NCBI RefSeq assembly: GCF_000349845.1
Contig: NC_020829.1
Span: 3,231,001 to 3,295,000 of the forward strand
DNA from: Pseudomonas sp. ATCC 13867
Lineage (GTDB): Bacteria > Pseudomonadota > Gammaproteobacteria > Pseudomonadales > Pseudomonadaceae
Length of the DNA stretch: 64,000 nucleotides
Direction of reading: 5' to 3'
Shown here: in pieces, positions 52,367 through 61,780 of the stretch
Layout: the number at the start of each line of letters is the position of its first letter
Position numbering within the stretch: the first letter of the stretch is position 1
Translations under genes and position numbers: made by a program
The notes under the pieces: generated by a model
What the model saw: only the letters and a program-made list of their open reading frames with translations
What the model was told of the DNA's origin: nothing
Databases searched by the model: none

Positions 52367-53773
52367 TCAGACCCGCTCGATCCCCGGCATCGTCCACTCC
52401 CCGCTCACCACCTGCCGCTGCGGTCCGTAGATCCGCAGGATCAGGTTGAACGGCCCCTGCCGCGTCGAAGGCAGCCAGTTCGCCTGCTCCACCTTGCCAG
52501 GCGCGTCGGCCTGGATGTAGAGCGTCACGCCGCCATCGGCATCGCGCACCAGCGGATCGCGGCTGCTCAGGCAATAGCGCTGGATGGGGTTGTCCACCAG
52601 TTGGCGATCCGGCAGGTCGTAGAGGGTCAGCGACCAGAACTCCCTGGCCGGCGGCAGTTGCCCCGGAGCGAAGCGCAGCCGGTAGCGCCGGCCACCCTGC
52701 AGCGGCTGCTTCGCACTGTCGAAGCGGCTGCCCAGGTAGATGGCCTCCTCCACGCTGTTGCCATAAATGCCGCTGGCCGCCGCGGCCGCTCGGCTCAGGT
52801 AGTCGTTGTGCATGGCAGCGCGCGTGCCGAACAGGCCGGCGGAGGAGCGCAGCGTGGCGCCCTTGGCCTTCAGCTCGGCCACGCCCTGCTGGATGCCGGC
52901 GGCCAGCGCCTGGCGTTGCGCCGGGCCGAGCGCCGCCGGGTCGAACGCCAGGCCTGCGCCGATGCCGACACGGGCGAAACGCTGGCGCAGCTCAACCTCG
53001 CTCGGGTCCGTCGGACAGAAGGCGAGAATCCGGTTGAGGTGCGGGATGAAGCCGGCGCCCAGGTCACGCGGCATTTCCCAGGGCAGCCAGTTGACGACGG
53101 GGGCGGCAGCGGGCGCCGGAGTGCCGCTGAACGCATGCAGGGGGCGCAGCCGGTATTGCTGCTGGAGCTCGCGCACCGCCGGCAGGTCGGCGGCGCTGCG
53201 CAGACCGGTGCGGCCCAGGATCATGGCGATCTGCGTTCCGCTGCGCAGCACCTGGCGGATACCGGCCGGCGCCTCGCCCTTCCAGTCGGGCCCGGCAACC
53301 AGGTAGTCGCCGGCCTCGCGGCCAGTGGCGAGCACGCCGACATAGCCGAAGTTGAAGGTGTACTGGTCAACCAGCTGGTGCACGTAGTAGCGGTCGTCGG
53401 CCACCGCCGGCACGCTGAGCACCCAGGGCTCGGCGCGCAGGTCGAGCCAGGCCCAGGAGTATGGGGTGTCGTTGTTGGGCGTCACCACGTCGCGGTTCTT
53501 CGGGGTGAACAGCTCGCTGTAGTGGCGGAACACGCCGAAGCCGCCGACGTACTCCGGCCCCTGTGGATCGAGTGCCTGCTTCTGCATCGTCTGGTAATGC
53601 ATCAACATCGGGTAGGCGTAGATCCAGGCTTGGCGAACGATGTCCCGGAACACGGCAGGATCGCTTTCCAGTTCGGCGGGAGCGGCCAGAAGCCAGTTCG
53701 GCACACAGCCCAGGCCGAAGCCAAGCGCACCGCTGGCGCCGAGGAAACGGCGGCGGGTCAGAAGTGGATTCAT
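52367..53773 (-). CDS. DUF1254/DUF1214 protein with Tat signal
   Basis: Exported protein of 468 aa. A twin-arginine signal (TRRRFLGASGALGFGLG, residues 6-22) precedes the DUF1254 domain (~40-190, with TPNNDTPYSWAWLDLRAEP). The DUF1214 domain follows (~330-465, with FAPGQLPPAREFWSLTLYD and QGPFNLILRIYGP). The function of this family is not known; members often sit with lipid, steroid or polymer use genes. It follows a Sec-exported paralogue by three bases and must be co-transcribed with it. Confidence 0.85.
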   Translation of the reverse strand: MNPLLTRRRFLGASGALGFGLGCVPNWLLAAPAELESDPAVFRDIVRQAWIYAYPMLMHYQTMQKQALDPQGPEYVGGFGVFRHYSELFTPKNRDVVTPNNDTPYSWAWLDLRAEPWVLSVPAVADDRYYVHQLVDQYTFNFGYVGVLATGREAGDYLVAGPDWKGEAPAGIRQVLRSGTQIAMILGRTGLRSAADLPAVRELQQQYRLRPLHAFSGTPAPAAAPVVNWLPWEMPRDLGAGFIPHLNRILAFCPTDPSEVELRQRFARVGIGAGLAFDPAALGPAQRQALAAGIQQGVAELKAKGATLRSSAGLFGTRAAMHNDYLSRAAAAASGIYGNSVEEAIYLGSRFDSAKQPLQGGRRYRLRFAPGQLPPAREFWSLTLYDLPDRQLVDNPIQRYCLSSRDPLVRDADGGVTLYIQADAPGKVEQANWLPSTRQGPFNLILRIYGPQRQVVSGEWTMPGIERV

Positions 53774-53776
53774 GGC

Positions 53777-55120
53777 TTACTCCTGGCTGGCGACCGGCTG
53801 TACGGCCGGCGGCTGGTAGTCGCCCTTGAGCGCGCTGGCCTGCGGCAGGTACATGCGCAGGATCAGGTTGAACGGCCCCCGGGGCGCCGGCAGCCAGTTG
53901 TCGGTATGGGTTGGCTGGGCGTGCTGGATGGTCAGGGTCAGGCCGCCATCGGCGTCCTTCTTCAGCCCGCCTTCGCTGTTGAGCGTGTAGCGGTTGAGCG
54001 GGTTGGCCGCGAGCATCTGGGTCTTGCCGTCGTACAGGGTCACCGACCAGAAGGCGTCCACCGGCGGCAGTTGGCCGGGGGCGAAGCGCAGGCGGTATGC
54101 CCGTCCGCCATCCAGCACCTGGCCGCCGGCATCGACACGGGTGACCGGGTACATGGCCTCTACCGCGTCGTTGGCGTAGAGGTACTTCCAGGCCACCGCC
54201 GCGCGGGTCAGGTCATCGCTGCCGTAATGGCCGACATTGGTCGGGAATGTCTGCCAGCCATTGCTCGGTTTGGAGAAACCTTCGGTGGCGGCGAGTACCT
54301 TGTTGCGGCCCTCCTCCGCCCCCTCGGCCACGGCCTGGGCGATATCCGCCGGCAGTTGCGCGGGGTCGAAGGGTTTGCCGGTGCCCACGCCGATCTGCGC
54401 GAACCGCGCCAGGCGCTCCCGCTCCTGCGGGTTCCAGGCGTGCCAGGTGGACAGCGCGTTGAAATCGACGAAGACGTTCTGCGCCGGCCCCTGCTTGGTC
54501 GGCTGGTAGGGCGGCACGTCCATCTTGTGCGGCAGCAGGGTCGGCTGGGTGCTGCGCAGCGTGTAGCCCTCCATCACCGCCTTGGCGGCGGCCAGGTCGG
54601 CTTCGCCATCCACGGCGGTGCGGCCGAGCAGGAACAGGATGCGGCTGGGCGAGCGGATCACCTTGCCCTGGAAGCCCTCGGGCTGCTTGCCGTCCCAGTC
54701 GGGGCCGGCGATCAGGAAACTGCCGGCGGCGCGGCCGGTGGCGCGGGTGCCGATGTAGTCGAGATTGTCGGTGCGCATGTCGATCAGCTGGAAGCTGTAG
54801 TAACGCCGGGGCACCGCCGGCACGTCGAGGACCACCGGGTGCTCGCGCAGGTCGAGCAAGGCGTAGGAATAGAGCGTGTCGTTGTTCGGCGAGACCACGG
54901 TGCGGTCTTCCGGGCCGAGCAGCGTGGTGCGGTTGTACAGGTGGTTGACCGGCAGCTTGGCGGCGATGGCCTGCAGGGTCTTGCCGTGTTCGGCGGTGGC
55001 GTAGGCGAACAGGTAGGCCTGTTCGGCCAGCTCGCGGGCCTGCTGCGGACTCGGCGCAGCCGCCCAGGCGTGGCCGGCGAACAGGGGAAGCAGGGCGAAT
55101 GCAGGCAGCCAGTGGCGCAT
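53777..55120 (-). CDS. DUF1254/DUF1214 protein with Sec signal
   Basis: Exported protein of 447 aa with a Sec signal peptide cut near WA-AAPSPQ (residue 20). Domain order is the same as in its neighbour: DUF1254 (SPNNDTLYSYALLDLREHP) then DUF1214 (FAPGQLPPVDAFWSVTLYDGK; RGPFNLILRMYLP). The ATG at 55120 has GAGGAA upstream. The pair uses two different export routes for related proteins. Confidence 0.85.
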   Translation of the reverse strand: MRHWLPAFALLPLFAGHAWAAAPSPQQARELAEQAYLFAYATAEHGKTLQAIAAKLPVNHLYNRTTLLGPEDRTVVSPNNDTLYSYALLDLREHPVVLDVPAVPRRYYSFQLIDMRTDNLDYIGTRATGRAAGSFLIAGPDWDGKQPEGFQGKVIRSPSRILFLLGRTAVDGEADLAAAKAVMEGYTLRSTQPTLLPHKMDVPPYQPTKQGPAQNVFVDFNALSTWHAWNPQERERLARFAQIGVGTGKPFDPAQLPADIAQAVAEGAEEGRNKVLAATEGFSKPSNGWQTFPTNVGHYGSDDLTRAAVAWKYLYANDAVEAMYPVTRVDAGGQVLDGGRAYRLRFAPGQLPPVDAFWSVTLYDGKTQMLAANPLNRYTLNSEGGLKKDADGGLTLTIQHAQPTHTDNWLPAPRGPFNLILRMYLPQASALKGDYQPPAVQPVASQE

Positions 55121-55304
55121 GGGGTGTTCCTCGTTGTTCTTGTTGGAATGGCATGGGCCGGCCAGGCGAACGCCGGAACCCGATGTCCGGCCAGAGTGCG
55201 CTACGCGGCGGCACCGGGGGTTAGCGCCAGCGGACAAAAAACGATCACGGCGCCGGAGGACCACCCAGTCCGGCGTTGAGCGCATGCCGGCTGGCATGCC
55301 TTGT

Positions 55305-55337
55305 AAAAAATGCCATCCCCATGACGCGGGGGATGGC
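55305..55337 (-). terminator. Rho-independent terminator after DUF1302-DUF1329
   Basis: On the reverse strand, GCCATCCCC (55337-55329) and GGGGATGGC (55320-55312) pair around an eight-base loop, followed by ATTTTTT. It ends the DUF1329 transcript before the DUF1254 pair. A second GCATGCC/GGCATGC hairpin lies just beyond (55282-55299). Confidence 0.85.
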
Positions 55338-55379
55338 GCAGGAGCCCCGGCCACGTCCGGCCGGGGAAGGAGCAGAGAT

Positions 55380-56717
55380 CTACTTGGCCCAACGACGCAG
55401 GTCGGATGGCGTGTAGTCGCTGATCTTCGCGTGCTGCCCGGTCTTCAGGCCGGTGCTCTCCTCGTTCATCAGGCCGTTGACGAAGTAGCGCCCGCTGATC
55501 AGGTCATAGGCCGCGGCCAGGGCTTCGAAGGTGAATTGCTTGTCGTAGTACGGCATGGCGTGGGACTGGTAGTTGCGCCACAGCTCGCCACGGCTGTCGT
55601 ACAGCTCGCCGAGGAGGATGTTCCAGCTGTCCTCGTCGAGGTAGTAGCGGCGCTTGCTGTAGACGTGGCGCGCGCCGGGCTTGAGGGTCGCTTCCACGAC
55701 CCACACGCGGTGCTTCTCGAAGCGTGCGAGGTCGGGGTTGATATGGCCGGTCGTGAGGATGTCGGCGTACTTCACCGAGCGGTCGTACAGGCGGAAGCTG
55801 TTGTAGGGCACGAACAGCTCCTGCTTGCCCACCAGCTTCCAGTCGTAGCGGTCCGGCGCACCGTTGAAGCCGTCGAGGCTGTCGGCGGTGATCATGCCGT
55901 CGCTGTAGCGCGCGCTGTTGTCGTAGGCGACCAGCGGGGCGCGGCGCACCCGGCGCTGGCCGGGGATGTACTGCCAGGCCGCGCGCGGCTCGGCCACCTG
56001 GTCCATCGGCTCGTGGGTCAGCACCGCCTCGCCGGACAGCCGCGCCGGCGCCAGCACGCGGGTCTTGAACAGGTACAGCAGGTTGGCGCCCTGCGGCAGG
56101 TCGTCGACGGTCTCGGCGTAGTTCATGTCGGTCTGCGAGCGGACCAGGCTGTAGACGCCGTTCTCCTTCACGTTGGCCGAGCTGAAGGTGCGCTCGATAC
56201 TGCCGCCGCGGTAGCGGGTGATATGGTTCCAGATCGCCTCGACACCCTCCTTCGGCAGCGGGAAGGGCACGCCACGCTGGTAGTTCAGCACGCCGTTGCC
56301 GCCGTCGGCGAGCTTGGCCTTGCTGGCATTGTCGCGGGTCGCGGCATTGATCTCCTCGGGCAGCCGCGCGCTGCGGTGGCTGGGGTAGACATTGATCTTG
56401 TAGGTGTTCGGATAACGCTTGAGCATCGCCTGCTCGCCGGGGCTGAGCCACTGGCTGTACTGCCCGGCGTTGGCCGGGGTGATGGTGAACAGCGGCTTTT
56501 CGGCGGCGTAGGGATCGGCATAGCCACCCTTGGCGTCGACCTGCCCGGCGTCGGGTTTCAGGCCGCCGTCCCAGGCGGGGATGCTGCCGTCGGCGTTGCC
56601 GGCCTTCTCGGCGCCGACCGGGGTCAGGCGGTTGCCGAGATCGGCCACGGTGTCGGCGTGGGCGCAGAACGCCAGGCCCAAGGCCAGTGCCAGGGCGGAG
56701 ATTTTCGCAAGTTGCAT
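55380..56717 (-). CDS. DUF1329 envelope protein
   Basis: Exported protein of 445 aa with a signal peptide cut near AHA-DTVADL (residue 22). The DUF1329 family (LolA/LolB-like fold) phrases are LTPVGAEKAGNADGSIPAWDGG, RGVPFPLPKEGVEAIWNH and RRVWVVEATLKPGARHVYSKRRYYLDEDSW. It lies 11 bases after the DUF1302 stop. The DUF1302-DUF1329 pair is a common pseudomonad outer-membrane unit tied to uptake of hydrophobic compounds, by association. Confidence 0.87.
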   Translation of the reverse strand: MQLAKISALALALGLAFCAHADTVADLGNRLTPVGAEKAGNADGSIPAWDGGLKPDAGQVDAKGGYADPYAAEKPLFTITPANAGQYSQWLSPGEQAMLKRYPNTYKINVYPSHRSARLPEEINAATRDNASKAKLADGGNGVLNYQRGVPFPLPKEGVEAIWNHITRYRGGSIERTFSSANVKENGVYSLVRSQTDMNYAETVDDLPQGANLLYLFKTRVLAPARLSGEAVLTHEPMDQVAEPRAAWQYIPGQRRVRRAPLVAYDNSARYSDGMITADSLDGFNGAPDRYDWKLVGKQELFVPYNSFRLYDRSVKYADILTTGHINPDLARFEKHRVWVVEATLKPGARHVYSKRRYYLDEDSWNILLGELYDSRGELWRNYQSHAMPYYDKQFTFEALAAAYDLISGRYFVNGLMNEESTGLKTGQHAKISDYTPSDLRRWAK

Positions 56718-56728
56718 GGGGCGGTTCC

Positions 56729-58558
56729 TCAGAAGTCGACCTTGGCGCTGACGCTGTAGAAGTCGCGGTCGTCGAGCGTGCTGTACGTGTTGGAGCCGAA
56801 GAAGCTGTTGTATCCGAACTCCAGGCTGTAATCGTTCAGGTAGTTGAAGGCCAGCGACAGGCCGGCGGCCATCTGCCCTTCCTGGAACGGCCCGCCCGGA
56901 TCGTAGGAGTAGCCCTCCACGTCGTGGCGGAAGTTCAGGCTGGGCAGCATGTTCACCCCCGGCAGCACGTCGCTGTATTCCAGGCCGGCGCGCAGGCGAT
57001 AGCCCCAGGACCAGGGCGTGGTGAAGCCGTCGTCGGTGCAGTAGCGGTTGGTCACGCCGCTGGCCACGGTGTTGCATTTCGAACCATTGAGCGGCGCGCT
57101 GCGGCCGAAGGCGGAGTTGCGCCCCAGGCGCTCGTCGCCGACATCGCCCACGTGCACCACGCCGGCCTCGCCCAGCAAGGTCAGGCGCGTGGCGCCGAGC
57201 ACATGGTCGATGATCTGGGTGGCCGAGGCAGTCATCTGCCACACCGGCTTGCGCTCCCAGCCGTCCAGGGTCTGGCCGGTGGTGGAGGCGTTGGCCGGCA
57301 CATCGGTGATCGACGAACTGCCGCCAGGACCGCTGATCATCGCCACGTTCATGTCCGGTCCGTTGAGCGCCACCGGCATGTTCGGCCGGTAGCTCAGCTC
57401 CGCCGCCAGCGAGGTGCCCCAGCCGGGCAGCGCACCGTTGATGCTCAGGCCGTAGAGGTTGATGTTCTCCGGGAACGCCGCCGCATAAACCGGCCCCTGT
57501 ACGCGACCGAGCGGGAAGCTGCCGGGTTTGCTGACATCCCGCGCGGTGAGCGCCAGGTACGGCAGGCGCGCGTGATAGTTCACGTAGTAGAAGGCTGCCT
57601 CGGCGTCATTCAGCGAGCTGATCAGCGTGCGCAGGGCGACGCCCCACTGGCCCTGGTCGGAGGGGTCCTGGTCGGCGCCGTGGGCCACGTACAGGCCGCT
57701 GGCCTGCATCTGCGCGTCGGTCTGCACCTGGCTCAGGTACAGCGGGCCGCAGCCGGGCTGAATGGCGTCGCTGGAGGCGAAGAAGGTGCCGCAGCCGTCC
57801 AGCACGCTGGGGCGCCAGTTGTACTGGTAGAAGCCTTCGAGGTTGACCTTGTCGGTCAGGCCGAGGTTGAACGAGAGCATCTCCACCGGCAGTTGGCCTT
57901 CCTTGATGTCCACGCCGGGCTTGTTGAAGGCGCTGTAGTCCAGCGGGTTGATCACGTTGATGCCGTTCTGGATCAGGATCGCCTCGCCCCAGGACAGCAC
58001 CTGCTTGCCGAGCTTCAGGTTCAGCGGATGTTCGTCGACGTCGAAGTCCTTCCACACGTAGGCGTCGAGCGTATCGAAACCGTGGAAGCGCGCCAGGGTC
58101 GGCCAGCCGTCGTCATCGAAGTCCTTGAAGCGGCCGTCGCCAGTCTCGTAGGCGTGGTCGTACCAGTACTTGAAGCGGACGAAGGCACCCTGCCCCTGGC
58201 CGTCCAGGCTGAAGTCGGTGAGGCCCTTGAACATCTGCGAGATGGGGTCGCCCTTCTTGAAGTTCAGGCGGTTGTCGTCGGCGCTGATGCTGGTGCCGTC
58301 GGCGTTGCCGATGTGCTGGGCCTGCATCGCGTTGGCGTGGGTCATCAGATGGCGGTCGGGGTCCTGCGCCGACCAACTGGCGCCCAGGCTCAAGGTGGTC
58401 TTGGTCGACAGGCTCCAGTCGTCGTTCAACTCGAAGGTGGTGGCGTGCGCCGGCAAGGCGCCAGCGACCGCCAGGGCGAGCAGAAGCGGTCGGGCAGTGC
58501 AGTGCTGGCGTCGCCCCCTGGACACACGGGGGGCGAGGGCCGGATGGATTCTTGTCAT
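56729..58558 (-). CDS. DUF1302 outer-membrane protein
   Basis: Beta-barrel type protein of 609 aa. A signal peptide (ARPLLLALAVAGALPAHA) ends near residue 39. Repeated amphipathic strands follow, with DUF1302 phrases LNFKKGDPISQMFKG, LGKQVLSWGEAILIQNGINVINPLDYSAFNKPG, and a C-terminal phenylalanine strand (FYSVSAKVDF) needed for barrel assembly. It is probably an outer-membrane channel working with the DUF1329 partner. It is downstream of and codirectional with the AraC gene at 58643. Confidence 0.87.
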   Translation of the reverse strand: MTRIHPALAPRVSRGRRQHCTARPLLLALAVAGALPAHATTFELNDDWSLSTKTTLSLGASWSAQDPDRHLMTHANAMQAQHIGNADGTSISADDNRLNFKKGDPISQMFKGLTDFSLDGQGQGAFVRFKYWYDHAYETGDGRFKDFDDDGWPTLARFHGFDTLDAYVWKDFDVDEHPLNLKLGKQVLSWGEAILIQNGINVINPLDYSAFNKPGVDIKEGQLPVEMLSFNLGLTDKVNLEGFYQYNWRPSVLDGCGTFFASSDAIQPGCGPLYLSQVQTDAQMQASGLYVAHGADQDPSDQGQWGVALRTLISSLNDAEAAFYYVNYHARLPYLALTARDVSKPGSFPLGRVQGPVYAAAFPENINLYGLSINGALPGWGTSLAAELSYRPNMPVALNGPDMNVAMISGPGGSSSITDVPANASTTGQTLDGWERKPVWQMTASATQIIDHVLGATRLTLLGEAGVVHVGDVGDERLGRNSAFGRSAPLNGSKCNTVASGVTNRYCTDDGFTTPWSWGYRLRAGLEYSDVLPGVNMLPSLNFRHDVEGYSYDPGGPFQEGQMAAGLSLAFNYLNDYSLEFGYNSFFGSNTYSTLDDRDFYSVSAKVDF

Positions 58559-58642
58559 TATGGGCTCCGGATGGGTTGTACCGCGGGCCAACCTTGACGG
58601 CAGCGCGCGCGGCGAGCACAAGCCGGGAACGACAAATTTCGA

Positions 58643-59485
58643 TCATGCCTGGCATTGGCCCAGGCGGAACTGCTTGGGCGTGACGCCGAAGCGTTTGCGG
58701 AAGGCGCGAATGAAGTTGCCGCTCTGGCGATAGCCGATGCGCTCGGCGATGCGCTCGATGGGCTGGTCGGAGGCGCGCAGCCAGATGCGCGCCAGGCTCA
58801 GGCCATCGCCCTCCCCGGCATCCCGCGCGCCACGCCATTGCTGGCGCAGGCTGTGGTAGAGGAACTCGTTGGCGCCCGGCAGCGGCGTGGCCAGCAACGC
58901 CGTGGGCAGCAGCAGGAACGGCGATGGCGCGACACGCCAGGGCACGCCCCAGCCAGCCAGCGTCTCGCCGCAGTGCTGGTGTGGCGCGATGCCCGCTTCG
59001 ATGAAGGTCGCCGCCGGCTGGGCAATGCGCCGGGCGATGTTGCGGATCAGCGTCAGCACGGCGGCGTCGAGGCCGAAGTGGTGCAGGTCGTCACGCATCA
59101 GCCGCAGGCCCAGGCGCGTCACCGCCCCCTCGTCGAGCAAGCGCGCCTCCACGCAGTTGGTCACGCTCGGCAGGTGCTCGCAGAAGGCCGCGAGGCTGGC
59201 ACCCAGGTCCGGTGCCGAATCCAGCAGGATATTGAGCCCTTGCAGGCAGTGGGTCGCCATGCCATTGACCAGCTCGCAACCAAAGCGCGGATTGCCGCTG
59301 GCGCGCTCACACTCGCGCCACAGCCGCTCCACCTGCTCGGCGGGAATGCAGGCGCGATGGTCCTCCAGCTGCGCCTCGGCGATGCCGGCCCGCAGGCGCA
59401 GCTCGGCGGCGCTCAGCCCGAGGCGAGCGGCATGCAGCAGGATGGTGCTGGCAAAGGCACTGGATGCGAAAAGCAGCGGCGACAT
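58643..59485 (-). CDS. AraC-family regulator (OruR-like)
   Basis: Regulator of 280 aa with an N-terminal Arabinose_bd-type domain (residues ~15-180) and a C-terminal HTH pair ending IGYRQSGNFIRAFRKRFGVTPKQFRLGQ. It lies 84 bases upstream of the DUF1302 gene in the same direction and is divergent from a LysR gene. It is the likely regulator of the DUF1302-DUF1329 unit. Confidence 0.85.
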   Translation of the reverse strand: MSPLLFASSAFASTILLHAARLGLSAAELRLRAGIAEAQLEDHRACIPAEQVERLWRECERASGNPRFGCELVNGMATHCLQGLNILLDSAPDLGASLAAFCEHLPSVTNCVEARLLDEGAVTRLGLRLMRDDLHHFGLDAAVLTLIRNIARRIAQPAATFIEAGIAPHQHCGETLAGWGVPWRVAPSPFLLLPTALLATPLPGANEFLYHSLRQQWRGARDAGEGDGLSLARIWLRASDQPIERIAERIGYRQSGNFIRAFRKRFGVTPKQFRLGQCQA

Positions 59486-59578
59486 GGCGGATTTCCCTCC
59501 GGCAAACGGGTTTACTAGACCAGCTCCTTCTGCTATCCATCAAATTCATTTAACTCAACATTTCTATGCATTGGATGC

Positions 59579-60511
59579 ATGATGGAACTCAGACAGCTCC
59601 GCCACCTGATCGCCCTCGCCGACCACCAGAACTTCCAGCGCGCCGCCGACGCCATCGGCCTCAGCCAGTCGGCGCTGAGTCGCAGCATCCAGTCGCTGGA
59701 ACGCGACCTGGACTGCGAGCTGGTGGACCGCCAGAGCCGCGAGTTCCGTCTCACCGGCCAGGGCGAGCTGGTGTTGCAGCACGCCCGCCGGCTACTCGCC
59801 GGCACCCACTCGCTGCGCAACGAACTGGAACAGTTCAACGGCCTCAACGCCGGCGAGCTGCGCTTCGGCTGCGGCCCCTACCCCGCACAACTGCTGGTGC
59901 CCGAGGCGATGGCCGATTTCATCCGCGCACACCCGGCCATCGACGTCGGCTTCCTGATGGGCGACTGGGAGCAGATGACCCAGTTGCTCAAGGAAGAACA
60001 GGTGGAGTTCTTCATCGGCGACGCCCGCAATTTCGCCGGTGACCCGGATTACCGGGTGCGCTGGATGGAGCTCCGCCCCGGTCGCTTCTTCTGCCGCCAC
60101 GGCCACCCGCTGGCGGCGCGACGGACACTGAAGCTGGCCGACCTGCTCGACTACCCGCGCGTGGGCACGCGCATCCCGCCGCCGCTGCGCAAGGTGCTGG
60201 CCGAGGTGATCGGCGAGCGCGACTTCCACATGAACATCGAGTGCGCACAGTTCGCCGCCATCCTGCACATCGTCGCGCGTTCCGACGCGGTGGGCCTGGC
60301 GGCGGTGGAGGCGCTGCACGCGCCCGTGCAGCGCGGCGAGGTAGCCTTGCTGAGCATCGCCGATGTTCCCCAGGACCGCCCCGAACTGCGCCTGCATTAC
60401 GGCATCGTCAGCCGCGCCGACTACGGGCTGTCACCGGCGGCACAGGCGATGATCGAGACGATCCTGGCGGCGGACGAACGCCTGCCGCGCGGCCTGGACA
60501 GCACCGGCTGA
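59579..60511 (+). CDS. LysR-type regulator
   Basis: Regulator of 310 aa. It begins MMELRQLRHLIALADHQNFQRAADAIGLSQSALSRSIQSLERDL. Two ATGs are adjacent (59579 and 59582) and the ribosome site is weak. It is divergent from the AraC gene across a 93-base AT-rich region and may share control of the envelope genes. Confidence 0.85.
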   Translation: MMELRQLRHLIALADHQNFQRAADAIGLSQSALSRSIQSLERDLDCELVDRQSREFRLTGQGELVLQHARRLLAGTHSLRNELEQFNGLNAGELRFGCGPYPAQLLVPEAMADFIRAHPAIDVGFLMGDWEQMTQLLKEEQVEFFIGDARNFAGDPDYRVRWMELRPGRFFCRHGHPLAARRTLKLADLLDYPRVGTRIPPPLRKVLAEVIGERDFHMNIECAQFAAILHIVARSDAVGLAAVEALHAPVQRGEVALLSIADVPQDRPELRLHYGIVSRADYGLSPAAQAMIETILAADERLPRGLDSTG

Positions 60512-60581
60512 CGATCGCCGGTGCGCAGCGAACGGCAGAACGGCCGCGCCCCCCCGTACCAACGGCAGCCGCGATTGACCG

Positions 60582-61508
60582 CTACCCCTGTGCCCCCACG
60601 TGCTGCGGTGACAAAGCCCGGCCGCCGGCAAATGCCCGTTGCACCTGGCGGATCGCTCGCTCCATCGCCTGCTCGAAGCGGTAGCGGTCCTCCACATACA
60701 GGCACAGCTCGATACGTACCGACAGCTCCAGCGGCAGCGGGCTCTGGCGCAACCCGAGGAGCCCGGCGACGCGGCTGGGCAGGGTCAGTCCGTACGGGCG
60801 CCGGTCGGCGACCAGGCGCGCCGCCAGGGCGCTCTGCAACGTCAGGGCGATGTTCCGGCGCTGTCCGCGCAGGCCCAGCTCCAGATCGATCGGCGCCAGC
60901 CCGTCGCGGCGCTGGGACAGCTGGATCTGCGGCACCCTCAGGTACTCCTCCCACGTACGCGGCGGCTGCGCGAGCGCCTCGCCGTGGGCGAACACGTAAT
61001 GGTCGCCCAGCAATGGCACCTTGCGCAGGCCGCTCTGGCGGGACAGCGGCTGGTCGATGTCGATCAGCAGGTCGAGTTTGCCACTGGTGAGCTCCTGCAG
61101 CGCGTCACGCCGGCGGCTCTGGTAGAAACGCGGCTGCCAGTCGGCGTCCGGGTTTTCCAGCAACGCCTCCAGCAGCGTCGGCTGGAAGGCCTCCGGACAA
61201 CTGACGCGCAGGACCCGCGCAGCCGGTTGGCCGTGGGCGGCGGGCGTATGGCCGAGGGCTTCACGCAGACTCTCCAGGGCCTCGCGGATCGAGCCGGAAA
61301 GCCGGTGTGCCACCAGCGTCGGCGCCACGCCCAGGTGGGTCTTGACGAACAGCGGGTCGTCGCAGAGCTGGCGCAGGCGACGCAGGGCGTTGCTCATCGC
61401 CGGCTGGGTCAGGCCCATGACCTCGGCGGCGCGGGTGATGCTGCGCTGGTGATAGATGGCGTCGAAGGCCAGCAGCAGGTTGAGGTCCAGTTGGCGGAGG
61501 TCGAGCAT
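60582..61508 (-). CDS. LysR-type regulator (NodD/LeuO-like)
   Basis: Regulator of 308 aa beginning LDLRQLDLNLLLAFDAIYHQRSITRAAEVMGLTQPAMSNALRRLRQLCDDPLFVK. It converges with the LysR at 59579 and is divergent from the AraC gene at 61781 across 272 bases that hold no gene. The target is not evident. Confidence 0.85.
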   Translation of the reverse strand: MLDLRQLDLNLLLAFDAIYHQRSITRAAEVMGLTQPAMSNALRRLRQLCDDPLFVKTHLGVAPTLVAHRLSGSIREALESLREALGHTPAAHGQPAARVLRVSCPEAFQPTLLEALLENPDADWQPRFYQSRRRDALQELTSGKLDLLIDIDQPLSRQSGLRKVPLLGDHYVFAHGEALAQPPRTWEEYLRVPQIQLSQRRDGLAPIDLELGLRGQRRNIALTLQSALAARLVADRRPYGLTLPSRVAGLLGLRQSPLPLELSVRIELCLYVEDRYRFEQAMERAIRQVQRAFAGGRALSPQHVGAQG

Positions 61509-61780
61509 GGCGGGTACCGCGGCATACGCTGAAACGGGTCGCCGATGCTAGGGAACGACGCGCGTCGCCGCCCCAGCCGGAAAGGACAATTTCCGATCAT
61601 CCGTGCCGCCGGCCGACAAGAGGCCTCGTGCCAGGACGTCCCGGACAACGGCGGGCGCCGGCCTGACGCGACCTGGCGAACGGCAACCTCGGAACCGGAA
61701 GCGGTCGCCCGGCGCGGCTTGTCGGTGCCGGACGGAATGCGTAAGGTCATCCCGCCTGCCCTGCGGAGCTTCCGTTCGAA

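Noticed and set aside
52331..55279. Long open plus-strand frame opposite the two DUF1254 genes
   Set aside because: The translation is Val/Gly/Arg/Gln-rich and without motifs, while the minus strand gives complete exported proteins with signals and domains.
56687..58597. Long open plus-strand frame opposite the DUF1302 gene
   Set aside because: It is a shadow of the DUF1302 gene, whose minus-strand product has a signal peptide and barrel strands.
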